A stretch of DNA of 64,000 bases from Burkholderiales bacterium 70-64 (GCA_001898645.1 MKUQ01000036.1:16053-80052), one strand, 5' to 3'; shown: positions 34,706 to 43,842, numbered from the stretch's first letter. Made by a program: numbers and translations. The notes: generated from the sequence alone by a model not told the origin.

Positions 34706-36409
34706 TCATTTGCCCGCCGCTAGCTTCAGGCCCACCTTGACCACCCGCCCGTCGGCCACCTCGCGCGCGATCAGCAGCAGGCGCGAGGCCTGCACCGCAT
34801 CGCCCTCGACGATGCGGCGCACGCGCCGGCGCATCGCCTCGTCCAGCGTCAGGCCGGCAAGCTCGGGCGGCAGCTCGCAGCCGTAGGCGGCGCACACATC
34901 GGCCATCGCCGCGCCGCCCTCGAGCACGAAGTCGCCGTAGAACCTGCGGCTGGCCGTGGCGTCGACCCGGCTGAACATGTCCGAGAGGCGGTCGACCTCG
35001 TCGTCGGACGCGATCAGCATCACCACGTCGCGGCGGCACAGGTTGCCGGCCGCGCCGGTCTCGAGCAGCTCGCCCGCGCGCAGCACGCCCAGCACCCGCG
35101 CGCCCGCGGGCAGGGTCATCAGGCGCAGGTCGACATCGAGCAGCGGCGAGCGCTCGCCGACGCCGAACTCGAGCACGACGAGCCGGTCGTCCGAGAGCGT
35201 GGGATGCACCCGCGGCTCGTCGCGCCGCGGCAGCCCGACGCCGAACAGCCGCGCCGCCAGCGGCACCGACGTCCCCTGCAGCAGCAGGGAGGCGAGCACG
35301 ACCACGAAGGCGACGTTGAACAGCAGCAGCGCATCGGGCACGCCGGCCAGCAGCGGGAACATCGCCAGCACGATGGGCACCGCCCCACGCAGCCCCATCC
35401 ACCCCATGAAGGCGATCTCGCGCGGCGCATAGCGAAACGGCAGCAGGCACAGCCAGACCGCGAGCGGACGCGCCACGAGCATCAGCAACAGCGACACCAG
35501 CAGCGCCGGGACGGCCACGCGCGGAATCTGCTCGGGCGCCACCAGCAGGCCGAGCAGCAGGAACAGGCTCGACTGCGCGAGCCACGCCATGCCGTCCATC
35601 GCCTGCAGCAGGTTCTCCCCGGTGCGGCGCGAACGGTTGCCGACCACCAGCCCGATCAGATACACCGCCACGAAACCACTGCCGCCGAGCGCGTTGACGA
35701 CCGTGAATCCGACCACGCTCCCGGAGCACAGCAGCAGCGCGCTGAGCCCTTCACCCACCGCGGCGCGCTTCATGATCCACGCCATCACGCGCCCGAAGAG
35801 CACGCCCAGGGCCAGCCCGATGCCGAACTGCATCCCCAGCTCGCGCAGCAGCGAGAGCCCGCGCAGCGATTGGGGCGCCATCAGGTACTGGATCAGCATC
35901 ATGGTGAGGAAGATCGCCGTCGGATCGTTGGTCCCCGACTCGATCTCGAGCGTATTGGCCACCCGCTGGTTGAGCCGGGTGCCGCTGGTACGCAGCAGGC
36001 TGAACACCGCCGCCGCATCGGTCGAGCCCACGATGGCGCCCAGCAGCAGGCCGGCTGCCCATTGAAGGTGCAATACCCATGCCGCGAGCAGGCCCACCGG
36101 CACGGCGGTCAGGATCACCCCGAACGAGGCCAGCACCAGCGAGGGGCGCAGCGCGACGCGGAAGGTCGCCAGCCGGGTGCGCAGCCCGCCGTCGAGCAGG
36201 ATCACCGCCAGCGCGAGGTTGCCGACGAAGAACGCCAGCCGGTAATCGGCGAAGGCGATGCCGCCGATGCCGTCCTTGCCCGCCAGCATGCCCACCACCA
36301 GGAACACCAGCAGGAAAGGAATGCCGAAGCGCGACGAAAACGCGCCCAGCAGGATGCCGGCGAACATGATCAGCGCGCCGACGAACAGGAGATGGTTGAC
36401 GCCGTCCAT
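34706..36409 (-). CDS. Potassium/proton antiporter (CPA1, NhaP2/CvrA type)
   Basis: Protein of 567 residues. Twelve or so membrane helices in residues 1–390, including the ion-site segments [15 protein letters not shown] and [13 protein letters not shown], then a cytosolic TrkA-C-like domain (about 400–485) and a C-terminal CorC_HlyC-type region, as in K+/H+ antiporters with NhaP2 architecture. Exchanges K+ (or Na+) for protons across the inner membrane. ATG 36409; monocistronic. Confidence 0.88.
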   Translation of the reverse strand: MDGVNHLLFVGALIMFAGILLGAFSSRFGIPFLLVFLVVGMLAGKDGIGGIAFADYRLAFFVGNLALAVILLDGGLRTRLATFRVALRPSLVLASFGVILTAVPVGLLAAWVLHLQWAAGLLLGAIVGSTDAAAVFSLLRTSGTRLNQRVANTLEIESGTNDPTAIFLTMMLIQYLMAPQSLRGLSLLRELGMQFGIGLALGVLFGRVMAWIMKRAAVGEGLSALLLCSGSVVGFTVVNALGGSGFVAVYLIGLVVGNRSRRTGENLLQAMDGMAWLAQSSLFLLLGLLVAPEQIPRVAVPALLVSLLLMLVARPLAVWLCLLPFRYAPREIAFMGWMGLRGAVPIVLAMFPLLAGVPDALLLFNVAFVVVLASLLLQGTSVPLAARLFGVGLPRRDEPRVHPTLSDDRLVVLEFGVGERSPLLDVDLRLMTLPAGARVLGVLRAGELLETGAAGNLCRRDVVMLIASDDEVDRLSDMFSRVDATASRRFYGDFVLEGGAAMADVCAAYGCELPPELAGLTLDEAMRRRVRRIVEGDAVQASRLLLIAREVADGRVVKVGLKLAAGK

Positions 36410-36632
36410 CGTCGGCCAAGTGTAGGGCCTGGCCGGCGATGCCGCCGCCCGGGCTGCCGGATCGGGCCCGGCGCCCGGCTGCGCCGCGGGTCGGCCGGGG
36501 ATCGGCCGCGGGTCAGCGGCCGGTCGAGCATCGGACGGGCGACGGTACGGCGTCCCCGGTCAACCGCCGCCGTCTCCGGCGCGTTCAGGGCGTGGAGCAT
36601 TCGCTCCGCACCATTTAGGGACAAGGAACATC

Positions 36633-36860
36633 ATGAACAGGCTACTTGCAGCAGTGATCGCTTCGACCTTCTCGCTGGGCGCGTTCGCCCAGGCCAGCGC
36701 CCCGGCCACGCCGGCGGCGCCCGCCGCCCCGGCTGCCGCGCCCGCTGCTCCGGCCGCCGACACGGCTGCGCCGGCCAAGGCACACAAGGCGACCGCGAAG
36801 CACAAGCGCTCGAGCAAACACGCCAAGAGCCACAAGGCCGCGCCCAAGAGCGCCGGCTGA
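36633..36860 (+). CDS. Small exported Ala/Lys-rich protein
   Basis: 75 residues. Signal peptide (1–19, ends AFA), then an Ala/Pro-rich segment (20–47) and a Lys/His/Ser-rich tail (AKAHKATAKHKRSSKHAKSHKAAPKSAG). It resembles acid-shock-type or histone-H1-like basic periplasmic proteins in composition only. A terminator follows 16 bases after the stop. Function unknown. Confidence 0.65.
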   Translation: MNRLLAAVIASTFSLGAFAQASAPATPAAPAAPAAAPAAPAADTAAPAKAHKATAKHKRSSKHAKSHKAAPKSAG

Positions 36861-36876
36861 ACCTTTGCAACCCTGA

Positions 36877-36902
36877 CACACGCCCGGCATGCCGGGCGTG
36901 TG
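36877..36902. terminator. Bidirectional terminator hairpin
   Basis: Perfect 26-base palindrome with arms CACACGCCCGGCA / TGCCGGGCGTGTG between the convergent small protein gene and the Bug receptor gene. Short T/A tracts flank it; it probably terminates both. Confidence 0.7.
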
Positions 36903-36904
36903 CT

Positions 36905-37873
36905 TCAATTGCCCGCTTTGAGCCCCGCTTGATGAATGACGTGGGCCCACTTGTCGATCTCCTTGCGGATGTGCGCAGCAGCCTCCGTCGGAGAGCTCCC
37001 CAGCGGGTCGGCACCGAGCGCCTCCAGCTTCTGGCGCGCCTCCGTGGTCTTCAGCGCTTTCGAGATTTCTGCCTGTAGCAGGGTCGTCACGCTCTTCGGA
37101 GTTCCCTTCGGAGCAACGATCGCGAACCAGGAAAAGGATTCGGCGTTGGGGACTCCGGCCTCGGCGAGTGTCGGAACGTCGGGCAGGATCGCCAGGCGGC
37201 TCGCGTTCGACGTTGCAAGCACGCGCAGCTTTCCGCTGCGGATATGCGGCAACACCGTGGGAACGTTCTGGAACATCAGGTCGACGTGACCGGCCAGGAG
37301 GTCGGCCACGGCCGGCGCCGCTCCCTTGTACGGGACATGGACCAGATTGGCGGCGGTCTGCCCCTTGAACATTTCCCCGGTGAGATGCATCGGGGTTCCT
37401 GCGCCCGGAGAGGCGAAGGTCAGTCCGTTGGGCCGTGCCTTCGCCAGGGCGATGAGCTCCTCGACGTCCTTCGCCGGCAGTGACGAGTTGACCACGAGCA
37501 CGGTCGGAATCGTCGCGATGATCGACACCGGCTCGAAATCGAGCGGGTCGTAGGGCAGGTCGGCCCGAAGGCTCTTCAGGATGCCCAGGAGCGTCGTGTT
37601 CCCGAGGAGCAGGGTGTAGCCGTCTCCCGCCGCTCGCGCCACGTACTCCGCACCGATCACGCCGCTGGCGCCCGGCTTGTTCTCCACCACGAAGGGCTGG
37701 CCCAGCTGGCGGGACAGACGATCGGCGACGAGACGAGCCACCAGATCATTCTCGGCGCCCGGCGTATAGCCGACCACCACCTTGACCGGTTGAGCCGGAT
37801 ACGGCTGGGCGACCGCGAGCCCGGCCACTCCGGCGAGCACGATTGCCAGCAGGGTTCGCAGCAGCCTCTTCAT
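36905..37873 (-). CDS. Tripartite tricarboxylate transporter receptor (Bug family)
   Basis: Periplasmic receptor of 322 residues. Signal peptide to about residue 22 (AVAQ), then YPAQPVKVVVGYTPGAENDLVARLVAD and GASGVIGAEYVARAAGDGYT. Second orphan Bug receptor of the window. It follows the UbiD-type decarboxylase gene by 47 bases on the same strand, so it may capture the acid that UbiD acts on; no membrane partners are nearby. Confidence 0.88.
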   Translation of the reverse strand: MKRLLRTLLAIVLAGVAGLAVAQPYPAQPVKVVVGYTPGAENDLVARLVADRLSRQLGQPFVVENKPGASGVIGAEYVARAAGDGYTLLLGNTTLLGILKSLRADLPYDPLDFEPVSIIATIPTVLVVNSSLPAKDVEELIALAKARPNGLTFASPGAGTPMHLTGEMFKGQTAANLVHVPYKGAAPAVADLLAGHVDLMFQNVPTVLPHIRSGKLRVLATSNASRLAILPDVPTLAEAGVPNAESFSWFAIVAPKGTPKSVTTLLQAEISKALKTTEARQKLEALGADPLGSSPTEAAAHIRKEIDKWAHVIHQAGLKAGN

Positions 37874-37920
37874 CCTCTCCTCCTCTTCCCGGGCCCGGCC
37901 CGCCTGTACGGCGCGCTGCC

Positions 37921-39393
37921 CTATGGTTTTTCACTGAGACGGTCGATCAGCGCAGAAACCGGGTTCGCCCCGGAGAACCCGTATTCCTTCCAGCGAGACG
38001 AAACGAGATCCAGCGTTCCGCGGTCCATGAAGACCTGGATCGGCTTGTCTTCCCATTCGAAGGGCGTGCAGGCATCCATGATCACGCGGCTCATGATGTA
38101 GCGCGAGCTGCGAGGCAGGCTCGGATCGAGCGGCGTGGCGCGCCCGCGATCGATGATCTGGATGGAGCGCCGGGCATCGAAGCGCGTCGACAGCGCCCAC
38201 CAGACCTGGGTCCAATCCTCCACGTCGACATCATCGTCGACCACGATCACGCCCTTCAACGCATAGTGCCCGCTCGACGTTCCGATCGCCGCATTGCCGA
38301 CCTGGCTGGAGTGACCCGGATACATCTGCTTGACCGAGATGACCGCCCAGAACCAGCCGCAGGACTCCGGCGGCACGTAGACCGCCCGGATCCCGGGGAT
38401 CTTCATCGCTTCCAGGTCGTGCCACAGCGTCGCGCTGCGGTTGAGCGACTGGAACATGTGGATATCGTTCACCGGCTTACCGACGGTCGTCGACCAGAAG
38501 ACCGGGTCATTGCGATGAAGAATCCGCTCGACCTTCAGCGTCGGTTCCAGCCCCTTCCCGTCGCTGCTCCTCGTGCTCGAGTAGTAGCCCGTGTACTCGC
38601 CCAGGGGCCCCTCGCTGCGCAGGTCGTCGGAGTCGAGATAGCCCTCGAGGATGATCTCGGCCCTCGCCGGAAGGGTCAGCCCGGTCAGCTCCGAGACGAA
38701 CACCGGCACCGGCTCGCCGCGCAGCGCCCCCGCGATGTCGTACTCGGAGACGTTCACGCCGGCCTGGATCGATCCCACCAGGAAGAGGATCGGGTCGCCG
38801 CCGATCACCGCCGCGAACGGCATCTTCTGCTTGCGATCGATGTACTTCTGCCGGATCAGCTGCCCGTGCTTGCCGCGCAGCATCATGACGCTCACCGCGT
38901 CCTTGCCTTGCGTCTGCATCCGGTAGGTCCCGATGTTCGTCCAGCCGGTATCCGGATCACGGCAGATGGAGTAGACGGCGGTTCCGAAATAGCGGCCGCC
39001 GTCGCCCGGGTAGAACCAGGGCGCGGGAAAGCGCGTGACGTCGATGTCCGGGCCGGCCAGGACGTTCTCCATGACCGGGCAATCGTCCGTGACCTCGGGG
39101 GCGATCCATCGGCGCTGCAGCCTTTGCATCCACTTCCGGCTCAGCTCGGTGATCGGAAGGGCCGGGTCCTCGCCAAGGCAGAGCGCCATGCGTTCGCTCG
39201 TGGTGAAGGCGCTCGTGAAGACCGGGATCTCGGAATCCCTGACGTGCTCGAAGAGAAGCGCAGGCCCGCGCATCTCCTCGCTGACCTTGGCGACGTGCGA
39301 GAGCTCGAGCCGCCAATCGACTTCGGTGCCGATGCGATGAAGCATGCCGTTGCGCTCGCACGCCGAGATGAAATCGCGCAGATCCCTGATCAT
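37921..39393 (-). CDS. UbiD-family (de)carboxylase
   Basis: Protein of 490 residues, the family's usual length. GTYRMQ contains the prenyl-FMN-binding Arg, and EGPLGEYTGYY holds the catalytic Glu pair; VVVDDDVDVEDWTQVWWALSTR and IDRGRATPLDP follow. Depends on prenylated FMN made by a UbiX-type enzyme (not in this window) and reversibly decarboxylates aromatic or unsaturated acids. ATG 39393 chosen because conserved sequence starts with MIRDLRDF. Divergent from an IclR regulator. Confidence 0.88.
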   Translation of the reverse strand: MIRDLRDFISACERNGMLHRIGTEVDWRLELSHVAKVSEEMRGPALLFEHVRDSEIPVFTSAFTTSERMALCLGEDPALPITELSRKWMQRLQRRWIAPEVTDDCPVMENVLAGPDIDVTRFPAPWFYPGDGGRYFGTAVYSICRDPDTGWTNIGTYRMQTQGKDAVSVMMLRGKHGQLIRQKYIDRKQKMPFAAVIGGDPILFLVGSIQAGVNVSEYDIAGALRGEPVPVFVSELTGLTLPARAEIILEGYLDSDDLRSEGPLGEYTGYYSSTRSSDGKGLEPTLKVERILHRNDPVFWSTTVGKPVNDIHMFQSLNRSATLWHDLEAMKIPGIRAVYVPPESCGWFWAVISVKQMYPGHSSQVGNAAIGTSSGHYALKGVIVVDDDVDVEDWTQVWWALSTRFDARRSIQIIDRGRATPLDPSLPRSSRYIMSRVIMDACTPFEWEDKPIQVFMDRGTLDLVSSRWKEYGFSGANPVSALIDRLSEKP

Positions 39394-39457
39394 CCTCGCC
39401 GGCCCCGGCGTCTTCCAGCATGTTGCATCGGAGAGTACATGCAAATCTCGATACTGC

Positions 39458-39491
39458 GTTCCATTAGATTATATAAATGGAACATCGTTCC
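39458..39491. promoter_or_regulatory. IclR-type operator cluster
   Basis: Palindrome GTTCCATT–10 bases–AATGGAAC at 39458–39483 overlaps a second one, GGAAC–ATC–GTTCC, at 39479–39491. Both use the GTTCC/GGAAC half-site. They lie between the divergent UbiD (39393) and IclR (39554) starts, so one site may control both genes. Confidence 0.6.
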
Positions 39492-39553
39492 GAAACTTAC
39501 GCGTAATGGACAGGCCGGTCAATACCTCCATGCCGGTGCCGTATCATCGCGGG

Positions 39554-40324
39554 ATGAAGACGGCGAAGAGCACGAAGAGCATCCGGATGGCAGCACCGGA
39601 AGACGGGGTCGCGGCCGTCGACCGGGCGTTGAGGGTGCTGGATGCGTTCGATCCCGAAGCCAAGGCTCTCGGCCTCACGGCGCTCGCGGAACGTGCGGGC
39701 CTTTCCAAGAGCACCGTCCTGCGCCTCGCCTGCTCGCTGATGCAGAGGGGATACGTCAGGGCATTGCCCGACGGGCGCTATCAGCTTGGACCGGCCGTGC
39801 TGCGCCTCGCCGCCGTCTATCAGAAGATGGTGCAGCCGGAGGATGTGATTCGCCCGATGCTCGAAACGCTCGTTGCCGAAAGCGGCGAAAGCGCATCCTT
39901 CAATGTCCGCGAGGGCGACGTCTATGTATGCCTGTATCGCGTCGATTCGAAGCATGCGCTGCGGGATCACATCCGGCCCGGCCAATGCTTCCCCCTCGAC
40001 CGGGGCGCTACGGCGCTCGTGCTGAGGGCGGGTTCGGGCGAAACCGGAAGAGAGTACGACGATGCGCGCGCACGCGTGACGGTCGTACGGCATGGAGAGC
40101 TCTTCGAGGAAATGTCCGGTATCGCCGTCCCGGTCTTCGGGATGAACCAGGCGCTGGCGGGCGCCATCCTCCTGTCCGGTCCGACGAGTCGATTCACTGC
40201 GCGGGCGGTTGCAAGAATGGAGTCCCTGCTGCGCGAGGCCGGTGCCACGCTCACGACGCATCTGGGCGGAAGCCCGCTTCCCTTCCAGCTGAGACAGCAG
40301 GACAAGAAGAGGCGTCGGGCGTAG
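39554..40324 (+). CDS. IclR-family transcriptional regulator
   Basis: Protein of 256 residues. N-terminal winged helix (VAAVDRALRVLDAFDPE, then TALAERAGLSKSTVLRLACSLMQRGYV) and a C-terminal IclR ligand domain (about 100–240, GIAVPVFGMNQALAGAILLSGP). Controls, by position, the divergent UbiD/Bug genes in response to an acid ligand. ATG 39554 fits the operator layout; an ATG at 39506 is possible. The stop falls at the start of a tRNA-Leu-derived repeat (40324). Confidence 0.87.
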   Translation: MKTAKSTKSIRMAAPEDGVAAVDRALRVLDAFDPEAKALGLTALAERAGLSKSTVLRLACSLMQRGYVRALPDGRYQLGPAVLRLAAVYQKMVQPEDVIRPMLETLVAESGESASFNVREGDVYVCLYRVDSKHALRDHIRPGQCFPLDRGATALVLRAGSGETGREYDDARARVTVVRHGELFEEMSGIAVPVFGMNQALAGAILLSGPTSRFTARAVARMESLLREAGATLTTHLGGSPLPFQLRQQDKKRRRA

Positions 40325-40353
40325 CTGCGCCGACGCTGGTGCCGGAGGCGGGA
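40324..40353 (+). repeat. tRNA-Leu 3'-end-derived repeat, copy A
   Basis: 30 bases matching the 3' end of tRNA-Leu (on the minus strand) plus its downstream flank; exact over its whole length with 42505–42534 and with the equivalent part of copy C. It marks the left side of the ArsR/MFS segment. Confidence 0.65.
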
Positions 40354-40392
40354 TCGGCCCCCTCCGGTCGGACGGTCGGCATCCGGCAGCGC

Positions 40393-41064
40393 CTACAGAT
40401 CCTTGGCGGACATCAAACCCGCGGCGCGCCACTCCGAGACACCACCGGCCAAGGGCCTGGCGCGCCGGCCGCTGGCGCGCAGGATGTTCACGGCCTCCAT
40501 CGTCAGGACGCAGTACTGCCCCTTGCAGTACGCGACGATGTCGGCGTTCTCCGAGAGCTCGTCGACGCGCCGCTCCAGCTGCTCGAGCGGAATGTTGACG
40601 GCACCCGGAAGGTGGTCCTGCGCGAACTCGTCGTCCTGCCGTACGTCCAGCAGCACGACCGTCCCATCTTCGATACGGCCGAGAAGGTCGCGGATCGAAA
40701 CGGACTCCATGCCTTCCGGCTGTTGCCGGCTCTGCACGAGCACCTCGCTGATCTGCGCCTGCCGGTATCCGACGTAATTGCCCAACGCGACCAGCACATC
40801 GGCCATCGGTACGGAACTCAGCCGATAGAACACGTGCTTGCCGTCGCGACGCGCCAGTACGCACCCCGCGCGCTTGAGATGCTGCAGGTGCTGCGATGCG
40901 TTGGCCACGCTCAGGCCGCTGAGCTCGGCAAGGCGCTCGACGGAGCTCTCGCCCAGCGCGATCTGCTGGAGCAGAGCCAGGCGATGCGGGTGCCCCAGGG
41001 CCTTCGCGACGTCCGCCTGAGCCGCGAAACCAGCGCCGGCCGAAGGGTGATTCGAACCGTTCAT
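40393..41064 (-). CDS. ArsR-family regulator fused to a rhodanese domain
   Basis: Protein of 223 residues. Residues about 14–100 are an ArsR winged helix (LGHPHRLALLQQIALGESSVERLAELSGLSVANASQHLQHLK). Residues about 122–220 are a rhodanese domain with active-site Cys in YCKGQYC, so it may bind sulfane sulfur. ATG 41064 chosen; an ATG at 41088 would sit at the operator edge. Divergent from an MFS transporter, with a 22-bp palindrome between, suggesting it represses the transporter and itself. Confidence 0.85.
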   Translation of the reverse strand: MNGSNHPSAGAGFAAQADVAKALGHPHRLALLQQIALGESSVERLAELSGLSVANASQHLQHLKRAGCVLARRDGKHVFYRLSSVPMADVLVALGNYVGYRQAQISEVLVQSRQQPEGMESVSIRDLLGRIEDGTVVLLDVRQDDEFAQDHLPGAVNIPLEQLERRVDELSENADIVAYCKGQYCVLTMEAVNILRASGRRARPLAGGVSEWRAAGLMSAKDL

Positions 41065-41089
41065 GAAAAATACTTTATCATCAATCAAT

Positions 41090-41111
41090 TATTCAATCAA
41101 TTGATTGAATA
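41090..41111. promoter_or_regulatory. 22-bp perfect palindromic operator
   Basis: Perfect self-complementary site with half TATTCAATCAA, and a further CAATCAATT repeat at 41082–41090. It lies between the divergent ArsR–rhodanese (41064) and MFS (41220) starts. ArsR-family dimers bind AT-rich palindromes of this size. Confidence 0.7.
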
Positions 41112-41219
41112 TAGGCCGGGAACGCACAGCTCGATGTCGATCCCGAGGTGCGGATCTACCGGGTTGCGTGACGTTTCAGCGCCCGCCGGACGCGCCCGGC
41201 AATCCCCTCCAGCTCACAC

Positions 41220-42455
41220 ATGTCGCAAGCACAGACCGGCGCATCGATCGCCGAACCGTTTTCCTTGCCGTTGCGGCACCAGCGCGGCAATGTCGCCCGC
41301 CTCGCCCTCGCCCAGGCGCTCGCGGGGGCGAACTCGGTGGTCGTATACGCGACAGGCGCGATCGTCGGCAACGCGCTCGCGCCCGACAAGGCGCTGGCGA
41401 CGCTGCCCATCTCCATCTTCGTCGTCGGCATGGCAGCGTGCATTCTCCCCGCCGGAGCGATCGCCCGCCGGCACGGCCGCCGGACCGCCTTCCTGGCGGG
41501 AACGGGGCTCGGCGTGCTGGCCGGCCTCGTGGCGGCGATCGCGACAGTTCTCGGCTCGTTCTGGCTGTTCTGCCTGTCCACCTTCTTCGGCGGCGCCTAC
41601 GCCGCCGTGGTTCTGTCGTTCCGCTTCGCCGCCGCCGACTGCGTGGAGCCGGAACGACGTCCGCGCGCGCTCTCCCTCGTGATGGCCGGCGGCGTCGCAG
41701 CGGGCGTGGTCGGGCCGCAGCTCGTCACCTTCACCATGGACCTGTGGCCTCCCCACCTGTTCGCCGCGACCTTCATCGGCCAGGCGGTGGTGGCCGTGCT
41801 TGCGGCGATGGTCCTCCTCGGCGTGCGCCTGCCGATGCCGACGGCTGCCGAGATCGCCGGCGGGCGCCCCCTGTCCGCGATCGTGCGGCAACCGCGCTTC
41901 GTCGTCGCCGTGCTGTCCGGAGCGGTTTCCTACATGCTGATGAACTTCCTGATGACCGCCGCTCCGCTCGCGATGCGGATATGCGGACATTCGCAGGAAG
42001 CTTCCAACCTGGGGCTGCAATGGCACGTCATCGCCATGTACGCGCCGAGCTTCTTCACCGGCGGGCTGATCGCCCGCTTCGGGGCATCCCGCATCGTCGC
42101 CGCAGGAATGGCGTTGACCGGCGCCTCTACTGTCGCAGGCCTGGCTGGCGTGGACGTCGCGCATTTCTGGCTGATGCTGATCCTGCTCGGCCTGGGCTGG
42201 AACTTCGGCTTCGTCGGCGCTTCGGCGATGGTCCTGGAATGCCATCGGCCTGAAGAGAAGACGCGCGTGCAGTCGCTCAACGACTTCGTCGTGTTCGGCA
42301 CGATGGCGGTCGGCTCTTTCTCGTCCGGCGGCATCCTCACCGCCTGGGGCTGGGATATGGTGCTGTGGGTGTCGTTCGGTCCGCTGGTGCTCGCATTCGT
42401 GGCGCTCGCGATGAAGACGAGCACTATCACGGACGAGAGGAAAGCAGCGGCCTGA
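41220..42455 (+). CDS. Major facilitator superfamily transporter
   Basis: Protein of 411 residues with 12 predicted helices in two halves. The loop after helix 2 reads GAIARRHGRRTAFLAG, the MFS motif A variant, and the repeat in the second half is GGLIARFGASRIVAAG. Substrate unknown. Because it shares an operator with the ArsR–rhodanese gene it may export a thiol, sulfur or metal-related compound (inference). The segment lies between tRNA-Leu-derived repeats. Confidence 0.85.
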   Translation: MSQAQTGASIAEPFSLPLRHQRGNVARLALAQALAGANSVVVYATGAIVGNALAPDKALATLPISIFVVGMAACILPAGAIARRHGRRTAFLAGTGLGVLAGLVAAIATVLGSFWLFCLSTFFGGAYAAVVLSFRFAAADCVEPERRPRALSLVMAGGVAAGVVGPQLVTFTMDLWPPHLFAATFIGQAVVAVLAAMVLLGVRLPMPTAAEIAGGRPLSAIVRQPRFVVAVLSGAVSYMLMNFLMTAAPLAMRICGHSQEASNLGLQWHVIAMYAPSFFTGGLIARFGASRIVAAGMALTGASTVAGLAGVDVAHFWLMLILLGLGWNFGFVGASAMVLECHRPEEKTRVQSLNDFVVFGTMAVGSFSSGGILTAWGWDMVLWVSFGPLVLAFVALAMKTSTITDERKAAA

Positions 42456-42489
42456 TGGAGGCTTTCTCGGCTGACCGATGCACCCGGAC

Positions 42490-42538
42490 GGCCACGCAGC
42501 GCCGGCTGCGCCGACGCTGGTGCCGGAGGCGGGAATCG
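42490..42538 (+). repeat. tRNA-Leu 3'-end-derived repeat, copy B
   Basis: 49 bases matching 42622–42670 with one mismatch. It contains the last 18 bases of the tRNA gene plus CCA, then flanking sequence, but no other tRNA part. It resembles an attachment-site duplicate. Confidence 0.7.
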
Positions 42539-42557
42539 CCCACATCCTGCGGGCCGC

Positions 42558-42579
42558 CGATCGGCAAGCATGCCGATCG
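42558..42579. repeat. Hairpin between tRNA-derived repeats
   Basis: Perfect 9-base arms CGATCGGCA / TGCCGATCG with a four-base loop, between copies B and C. It may be a weak terminator or part of an old recombination site. Confidence 0.35.
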
Positions 42580-42621
42580 CTTCGATTCCCGCCCGCGCAG
42601 CACGCAGGCGCTGCGCTCTCC

Positions 42622-42670
42622 GGCCACGCAGCGTCGGCTGCGCCGACGCTGGTGCCGGAGGCGGGAATCG
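42622..42670 (+). repeat. tRNA-Leu 3'-end repeat, copy C (at the intact tRNA)
   Basis: Overlaps the 3' end of the complete tRNA-Leu gene. Copies A and B repeat this sequence to the left, as expected for elements that inserted at the tRNA 3' end. Confidence 0.7.
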
Positions 42671-42736
42671 AACCCGCACGCCCTCGCGGGCACCGGATTT
42701 TGAGTCCGGCGCGTCTACCAGTTCCACCACTCCGGC
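42650..42736 (-). tRNA. tRNA-Leu (anticodon CAA)
   Basis: 87 bases on the minus strand with encoded CCA. The acceptor stem GCCGGAG pairs with CTCCGGC. The anticodon loop ACTCAAAA carries CAA, which reads UUG. A long variable arm (GCCCGCGAGGGCG) marks a class II tRNA, and the T arm GGTTCGATTCC is present. It is a known type of integration target for genomic islands, and duplicates of its 3' end lie to the left. Confidence 0.95.
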
Positions 42737-42767
42737 ATCGTCGCGGCCGTCGCGCGGCGAGCCGGGG

Positions 42768-42796
42768 ATTATCGGCCTTCACCGATCGGGCTGCAA
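42768..42796 (-). promoter_or_regulatory. Probable tRNA-Leu promoter
   Basis: Minus-strand -10 GATAAT (42768–42773) and a -35-like TTGCAG (42791–42796) with a 17-base spacer, about 32 bases upstream of the mature tRNA 5' end. It overlaps the 3' end of the FecR-domain gene. Confidence 0.4.
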
Positions 42797-43690
42797 ATCC
42801 TTGCCGGCCGAACGAGCGCGCGGCGCCCCGGAGCTGCGGATGCTGAGCCAGTCGCCGTCGCCGCCGGCCGCGCCTGCGTCGGCGGCCGTGGCAGTCGTGG
42901 CACCCGTGGAAGATGTGGGCGCTGCGGCACCCCTGGCGGTCGTCGCGGTCGTCGCGGTCGGGGCGGTGCGGTCCGTCGCCGGTGCCCGTGACCCCTTGCC
43001 GGGACGCGGCTCCGTGCGCGGTGCGGCGCCGTCAGGCGCGCCCGTCGGCGGCGAGTTCGACGCCGCGGCCTTGCCGAAGAACGCCGTGCGTCCTGCCGGC
43101 ACTTCCACCACGCCGGCAGCGCTCGTCACCACCACCCGGCCCTGAAGCACCGAGACGGTCAGGCCGGCCGGCTCGCCGGAGGGGCACGGGCGGTCGTCGC
43201 AGCCGGATTCGCGAGCGATGAACTCGGTGCCGCGGATCCCGATGGTGGCGGTGGGGGTCGAAAGGCGGAAGTCCGCCGGATCGCGCTTGCCGATGGCGCC
43301 GCTGACGACACGCACGGCGCCGCGCACCAGGTGGAAGAAGCTCTGCTGGGCCTCGTCGTCGAAGCGGTAGGACGACACCTGGAATTCGCTGCGCGGCTCG
43401 ATGGCCAACAGGCCGTCGTCGGCCATCCGCAGGCTCAGGCGCGCGCGCTCCGCGGTGCGCAGCACGTCACCGCTGCGCACCGTGACCCCTTGCGCAACCG
43501 GCGACGAGAGCGAGCCTTCACGCACCAGCGTGGTCTCGCCCTGCGCCGACAGCACGCGGCCGGCCTCGGGCAGCCGCTCCCAGGCCGTCGCCGCCGGCGC
43601 CGCCAGCAGGAGCGCGAGCAGCCATGCGCGCCACGGCGCGGTCGATGGCGCGGGCGCGGGCCTGGGACGGGGAGCGGGGCCGGTCGGCAT
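42779..43690 (-). CDS. FecR-domain protein, exported
   Basis: Protein of 303 residues. A Pro-rich N terminus is followed by a hydrophobic signal or anchor (about 19–37), then a FecR domain (about 45–165: [46 protein letters not shown]). The remaining 90 residues are Ala/Thr/Pro-rich and likely disordered. Without a sigma factor or TonB receptor nearby it is not FecR in function; FecR-domain proteins of this type may bind cell-wall or envelope ligands. Confidence 0.75.
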   Translation of the reverse strand: MPTGPAPRPRPAPAPSTAPWRAWLLALLLAAPAATAWERLPEAGRVLSAQGETTLVREGSLSSPVAQGVTVRSGDVLRTAERARLSLRMADDGLLAIEPRSEFQVSSYRFDDEAQQSFFHLVRGAVRVVSGAIGKRDPADFRLSTPTATIGIRGTEFIARESGCDDRPCPSGEPAGLTVSVLQGRVVVTSAAGVVEVPAGRTAFFGKAAASNSPPTGAPDGAAPRTEPRPGKGSRAPATDRTAPTATTATTARGAAAPTSSTGATTATAADAGAAGGDGDWLSIRSSGAPRARSAGKDLQPDR

Positions 43691-43842
43691 CCGGAGCTGG
43701 GACGTACAGTGCGGAAGGAAGCGTGAAATTGTTCTCCCCTCTTGATCGGCCCGGTGCGCGGAGCGCTGAAGGCCGCCGGTCGGCGCGGCACGCCCGCACG
43801 GCGTGCGGCGGCCGCGGCGCAGCGCTCCTACAATGGCGCGCC

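Noticed and set aside
37843..41682. A 1279-codon open frame on the plus strand, and many other long frames opposite or across real genes.
   Set aside because: High GC removes stop codons; these frames have Arg/Ala/Pro-rich shadow composition and are antisense to, or out of frame with, genes having clear family motifs.
42490..42538. A second tRNA-Leu gene.
   Set aside because: Only the last 18 bases and CCA are present; anticodon, D and T arms are missing.
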